Of a stretch of 52,386 nucleotides of DNA, positions 49,870 through 52,386 are shown piece after piece. Every line of letters begins with the position of its first letter. Within the stretch, counting starts at the first letter, position 1. Source of the stretch: Armatimonadota bacterium (GTDB lineage Bacteria > Armatimonadota > Hebobacteria > GCA-020354555 > CP070648); contig DATLAK010000067.1 of NCBI GenBank assembly GCA_035527535.1, positions 1 to 52,386 of the forward strand, read 5' to 3'. The position numbers and the translations under genes were made by a program. The notes beneath the pieces were generated by a model that was not told the origin of the DNA, did no database searches, and saw only the letters and a program-made list of their open reading frames with translations.

Positions 49870-51138
49870 CTAACCCAGGAACGTGGTCACGACTAGGGCC
49901 AGCGTGAGGGCGATGACGATGACGGCGGTCGCCCAGGCGATGAAGTTGAACGCCCGCGAGTTGCGATACGGGCCCATCAAGGCGGGGTTATTGATGAGCA
50001 CCAGCATGAAGAGAAGCACGAACGGCAGCAGAATGCCGTTGGCGACCTGGGAGAGATACATAATGTGGAGCAGGGGCGCCCGCGGCAGCAGCACCAGCCC
50101 GGCGCCGATCACGATGAGGCCGGTGTAGAGACCGTAGAACTGGGGGGCCTCGCGCAAGCTCTGGTTGACGCCGCGTTCCCAGCCCATGCCCTCGCACACC
50201 GAGTAGGCGGTGGCCAGGGGCAGGATCGAGGCGGCGAAGAGGCTGGCGTTGAGCAGGCCGAAGGCGAAGAGCTGCGAGCAGTAGCGCCCGGCCAGCGGTT
50301 GCAGCGCCAGGGCGGCGTCTTCGACGGTGCGGATGGGGATATGGTTCGCGTAGAGCGTGGCGCCGGTGGTCAGGAGAATGAAGCCGGCGACGATGACGGC
50401 GACGATGCAGCCGGTGATGACGTCAATGCGGCAATACCCGTAGTCGCGCGCGGATACGCCCTTGTCCACCACTGCGGATTGCAGGTAGAACTGCATCCAC
50501 GGCGCGATGGTGGTGCCGACGACGCCGATCAGCATGGTGACGAAGGCCGGCCGCAGCGACAGGGTGGGGGTGACGGTGTGATGCAGCACCTGGCCCCAAT
50601 CGGGCCGCGCGAGAATGCCCGACAGGAAGTAGGAGACATAGAACAGACACGCGAGCAGGAAGACCTTCTCCACCTGCCGATAGCTGCCCTTGACGACCAG
50701 CCACCACACGAAAAGGGCGCCCAGCGGCACCGCCAGGTACTTGCTCACGCCGAAGATCTCTCCGCTCGCCGCCAGACCGGAGAACTCCGCGGTCGTGTTG
50801 GCAAGATTGGCGACCAAGAGGCCGAGCATGAGGAAGAAGGTCAGCTTGACCCCGAAGTTCTCGCGAATGAGGTCGGCGAGGCCCTTGCCGGTGACCGCGC
50901 CCATGCGCGCGCACATCTCCTGCACGACGATGAGCGCGAAGGTGATGGGGACGAGCGACCACAGCAGGGCGTACCCGTACTGTGCGCCGGCGAGGGAATA
51001 GGTGGCGATGCCGCCGGCGTCGTTGTCCACATTGGCAGTGATGATGCCCGGCCCGACGATGGCGAGGAAGGCGATCAGCCCCGCCCAGGTGGGCCGGCGC
51101 AGCCAGCGCCGCCGATGCTCGGTAACGCCGCGGGTCAC
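49870..51138 (-). CDS. NRAMP-related divalent metal transporter, probably Mg2+ (NRMT-like)
   Basis: A 422-aa integral membrane protein with 11 to 12 hydrophobic helices and the LeuT-like NRAMP fold. The helix 1 metal motif is not DPGN but NVDNDAGGIATYS (Asp38, Asn39, Asp40). The helix 6 MPHN motif is replaced by TTIAPWMQFYLQS. Loss of the Met/Asn ligands for soft metals is typical of NRAMP-related Mg2+ transporters. The start is GTG 51138, overlapping the stop of an upstream gene with MgtE-type Mg-sensing domains. Mn2+ transport cannot be excluded. Confidence 0.87.
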   Translation of the reverse strand: MTRGVTEHRRRWLRRPTWAGLIAFLAIVGPGIITANVDNDAGGIATYSLAGAQYGYALLWSLVPITFALIVVQEMCARMGAVTGKGLADLIRENFGVKLTFFLMLGLLVANLANTTAEFSGLAASGEIFGVSKYLAVPLGALFVWWLVVKGSYRQVEKVFLLACLFYVSYFLSGILARPDWGQVLHHTVTPTLSLRPAFVTMLIGVVGTTIAPWMQFYLQSAVVDKGVSARDYGYCRIDVITGCIVAVIVAGFILLTTGATLYANHIPIRTVEDAALALQPLAGRYCSQLFAFGLLNASLFAASILPLATAYSVCEGMGWERGVNQSLREAPQFYGLYTGLIVIGAGLVLLPRAPLLHIMYLSQVANGILLPFVLLFMLVLINNPALMGPYRNSRAFNFIAWATAVIVIALTLALVVTTFLG

Positions 51139-52386
51139 GGCCGCACGCCCCCGCCGAGGCGCGGCTTGCGTTCCTCCAGCACGGTATCCATCGCGTCGTC
51201 CACGGTGACGATGCCCAGCAAGCGCCGCTCCCCATCCACGACCGGCAGCGCGAGCAGGTTATACTTGGCCATCAGGGGCGCGAGTTCATCGTGGCCGGTG
51301 TCGGCGGGCACCGAGATCACATCCCTCAGCATCACCTGCGAGATGGGCCGGTCCGGCGGCGCCACGATCAGGTGGTGCAGCGATAGGACGCCGACCAGCC
51401 GGCCCGAGTTGCCGGTGACATAGACGTAGAACACGGTCTCCGCATCCGGCGCCAGCTCGCGCAGCCGGGCGATGGCTTGATCGGCGGTGAGGTGCTGGGG
51501 CAGCGCCACGAAGTCCGTTGTCATCAGGCCGCCGGCGGAATCCTCGGGGTAGCTGAGCAATTGCTTAACCTCCGCCGCCTCCTCCGGTTCCATCAGCTCC
51601 AGCAGCTCGTCGGCCCGTTTCTCCGGCAGGTCGGCGAGCAGGTCCGCCGCATCATCGGGCACCATCTCCTCCAGGATGTCGGAGGCGCGCTCGTCGTCCA
51701 TGGAGTTGAGCACCGAGACCTGCAGCCGCGGGCTGAGCTCCTGCAGGGTGTCCGCCGCCTTCTCCTCGTCCAGGGAGCGAAACAGGGTGTCGCGGTCGGA
51801 GGCCCCGAGCTGGCTCGCGATCTCCGCCAGGTCCGCCGGGCGCAGTTGGGCCAGGGCCTCGCGCCCGAAAGACAGTTGAAGGGGCTGCGACACCGGCTGG
51901 GGGGTCATCACGTACTCCCAGCTCAGCAGGCGCTCATCCGACTGGCGGCCGAACACGCGGGACACGTACAGGGCGGTGCGCTCGAGCCCCAGGCGCCGCA
52001 GCAGCCCGCGCGTGCCCGTGTCCACCGCCACCAGCCGCACCACCCCGTTGAGGTAGGCGATCTGAAGATCGTTGACCCGCACCAGGCGCCGCCCTTGCAA
52101 GTCAACGATCTGGCGGTCCAGGATCGAACGCGCCAGCCAACACTCATCCTCTGCCAGCGCGCCAGGGGCAATCTCCGCCTGCTCGGATTCGAGGGTGATG
52201 GCATCCGCAGAAACGCTGCGCACCTGGTCCCACGGCAGCACTTGTTCTCGGCGGCGACCGGCGCTTACCAGGATCTTCGAGACGGGGGGGAATTCTTCGG
52301 TGCAGCGGATGGCGAGGTCTTTTAGCCGCCCCAGGTATCGCCCCGAGCGGTCGCGCACCGGCTTCTCCAACATCGAGCTGAGAAAG
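51135..52386 (-). CDS. PRC-barrel/MgtE-N/CBS protein, 5'-truncated; likely Mg2+ sensor partner
   Basis: A soluble protein of at least 412 aa. Domains in order are a PRC barrel (MLEKPVRDRSGRYLGRLKDLAI), a second PRC-like region (SILDRQIVDLQGRRLVRVNDLQIAYLNGVVRLVAVDTGTRGLLRRLGL), the MgtE_N superhelix (about 170-285; LEEMVPDDAADLLADLPEKRADELLELMEPEEAAEVKQLLSYPEDSAGGLMTTDF-type) and two CBS domains. The MgtE transmembrane domain is absent. The frame stays open to the right edge (FLSS before MLEKPV), matching the usual PRC start, so the ATG at 52373 is probably internal. It overlaps the transporter start by 4 bases and probably gates it in response to Mg2+. Confidence 0.9.
   Translation of the reverse strand, partial: FLSSMLEKPVRDRSGRYLGRLKDLAIRCTEEFPPVSKILVSAGRRREQVLPWDQVRSVSADAITLESEQAEIAPGALAEDECWLARSILDRQIVDLQGRRLVRVNDLQIAYLNGVVRLVAVDTGTRGLLRRLGLERTALYVSRVFGRQSDERLLSWEYVMTPQPVSQPLQLSFGREALAQLRPADLAEIASQLGASDRDTLFRSLDEEKAADTLQELSPRLQVSVLNSMDDERASDILEEMVPDDAADLLADLPEKRADELLELMEPEEAAEVKQLLSYPEDSAGGLMTTDFVALPQHLTADQAIARLRELAPDAETVFYVYVTGNSGRLVGVLSLHHLIVAPPDRPISQVMLRDVISVPADTGHDELAPLMAKYNLLALPVVDGERRLLGIVTVDDAMDTVLEERKPRLGGGVRP

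Overview
The window is 52 kb of GC-rich, gene-dense bacterial chromosome. Most starts carry Shine-Dalgarno sequences (AGGAGG, GGAGG). Several sigma70-like promoters can be read directly, and many neighbouring genes overlap by 4 to 17 bases. No tRNA, rRNA, CRISPR array, prophage or transposase gene was seen. The gene set points to an uncultivated free-living lineage: diaminopimelate-type lysine synthesis, NAD made through aspartate dehydrogenase, a membrane H+-pyrophosphatase, a PPi-type phosphofructokinase, type IV pilus-like PilC and c-di-GMP synthesis. Armatimonadota or a similarly GC-rich phylum is a guess from general resemblance and was not tested.

Layout from left to right. (1) 1-10.1 kb, plus strand: the end of an M48 protease, then rpsL-rpsG-fusA-tuf joined directly to rpmG-secE-nusG-rplK-rplA-rplJ-rplL. 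A near-consensus promoter precedes rpsL and an L10 leader precedes rplJ; rpoB and rpoC are missing from their usual place. (2) 10.1-14.9 kb, minus: asd-lysC-dapA with a family 4 uracil-DNA glycosylase and a sugar-phosphate isomerase. (3) 15-17.9 kb, plus: an acetyl-CoA synthetase remnant, then cbiM-cbiQ-cbiO and a small Cys protein. (4) 17.9-29.4 kb, minus: a long cofactor cluster with a TPR protein, folP, folK, pilC, panC, panD, nadA, nadX, nadC, birA, a GNAT acetyltransferase, a lipoprotein and tatD. (5) 29.5-33.1 kb, plus: a tiny transcription unit (promoter, 11-codon ORF, hairpin, terminator) ahead of two paralogous diguanylate cyclases. (6) 33.1-38.8 kb, minus: two TrkA proteins, PPi-type PFK, ATP-type PFK and H+-PPase. 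(7) 38.8-48.9 kb, mostly plus: nikR, radC, a MerR-like regulator, ychF, a secreted aromatic-rich protein, a PAS/GAF histidine kinase, and wecA/wecB-type envelope glycan genes. (8) 48.9-52.4 kb, minus: a lower-GC methyltransferase between imperfect inverted repeats, then an NRAMP-related transporter with a soluble MgtE-like Mg sensor.

The most unusual structure is at the level of small repeats. Two 57-bp double-hairpin elements share one architecture: GTRG-type ends, two inverted hairpins and a linker ending in GGGAG. This resembles REP doublets (REPINs). One lies in frame inside tatD and adds exactly 19 codons. A second family of GTCGGGG palindromes sits before tuf, upstream of nikR and, as a perfect 22-bp palindrome, inside the catalytic loop of folK. 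Other points worth checking are the pyrophosphate-energy module, the split Mg2+ transporter and sensor pair, an S12 protein carrying a residue linked to streptomycin resistance, the G-ending codon bias of tuf, and the sORF/terminator unit at 29.5 kb.
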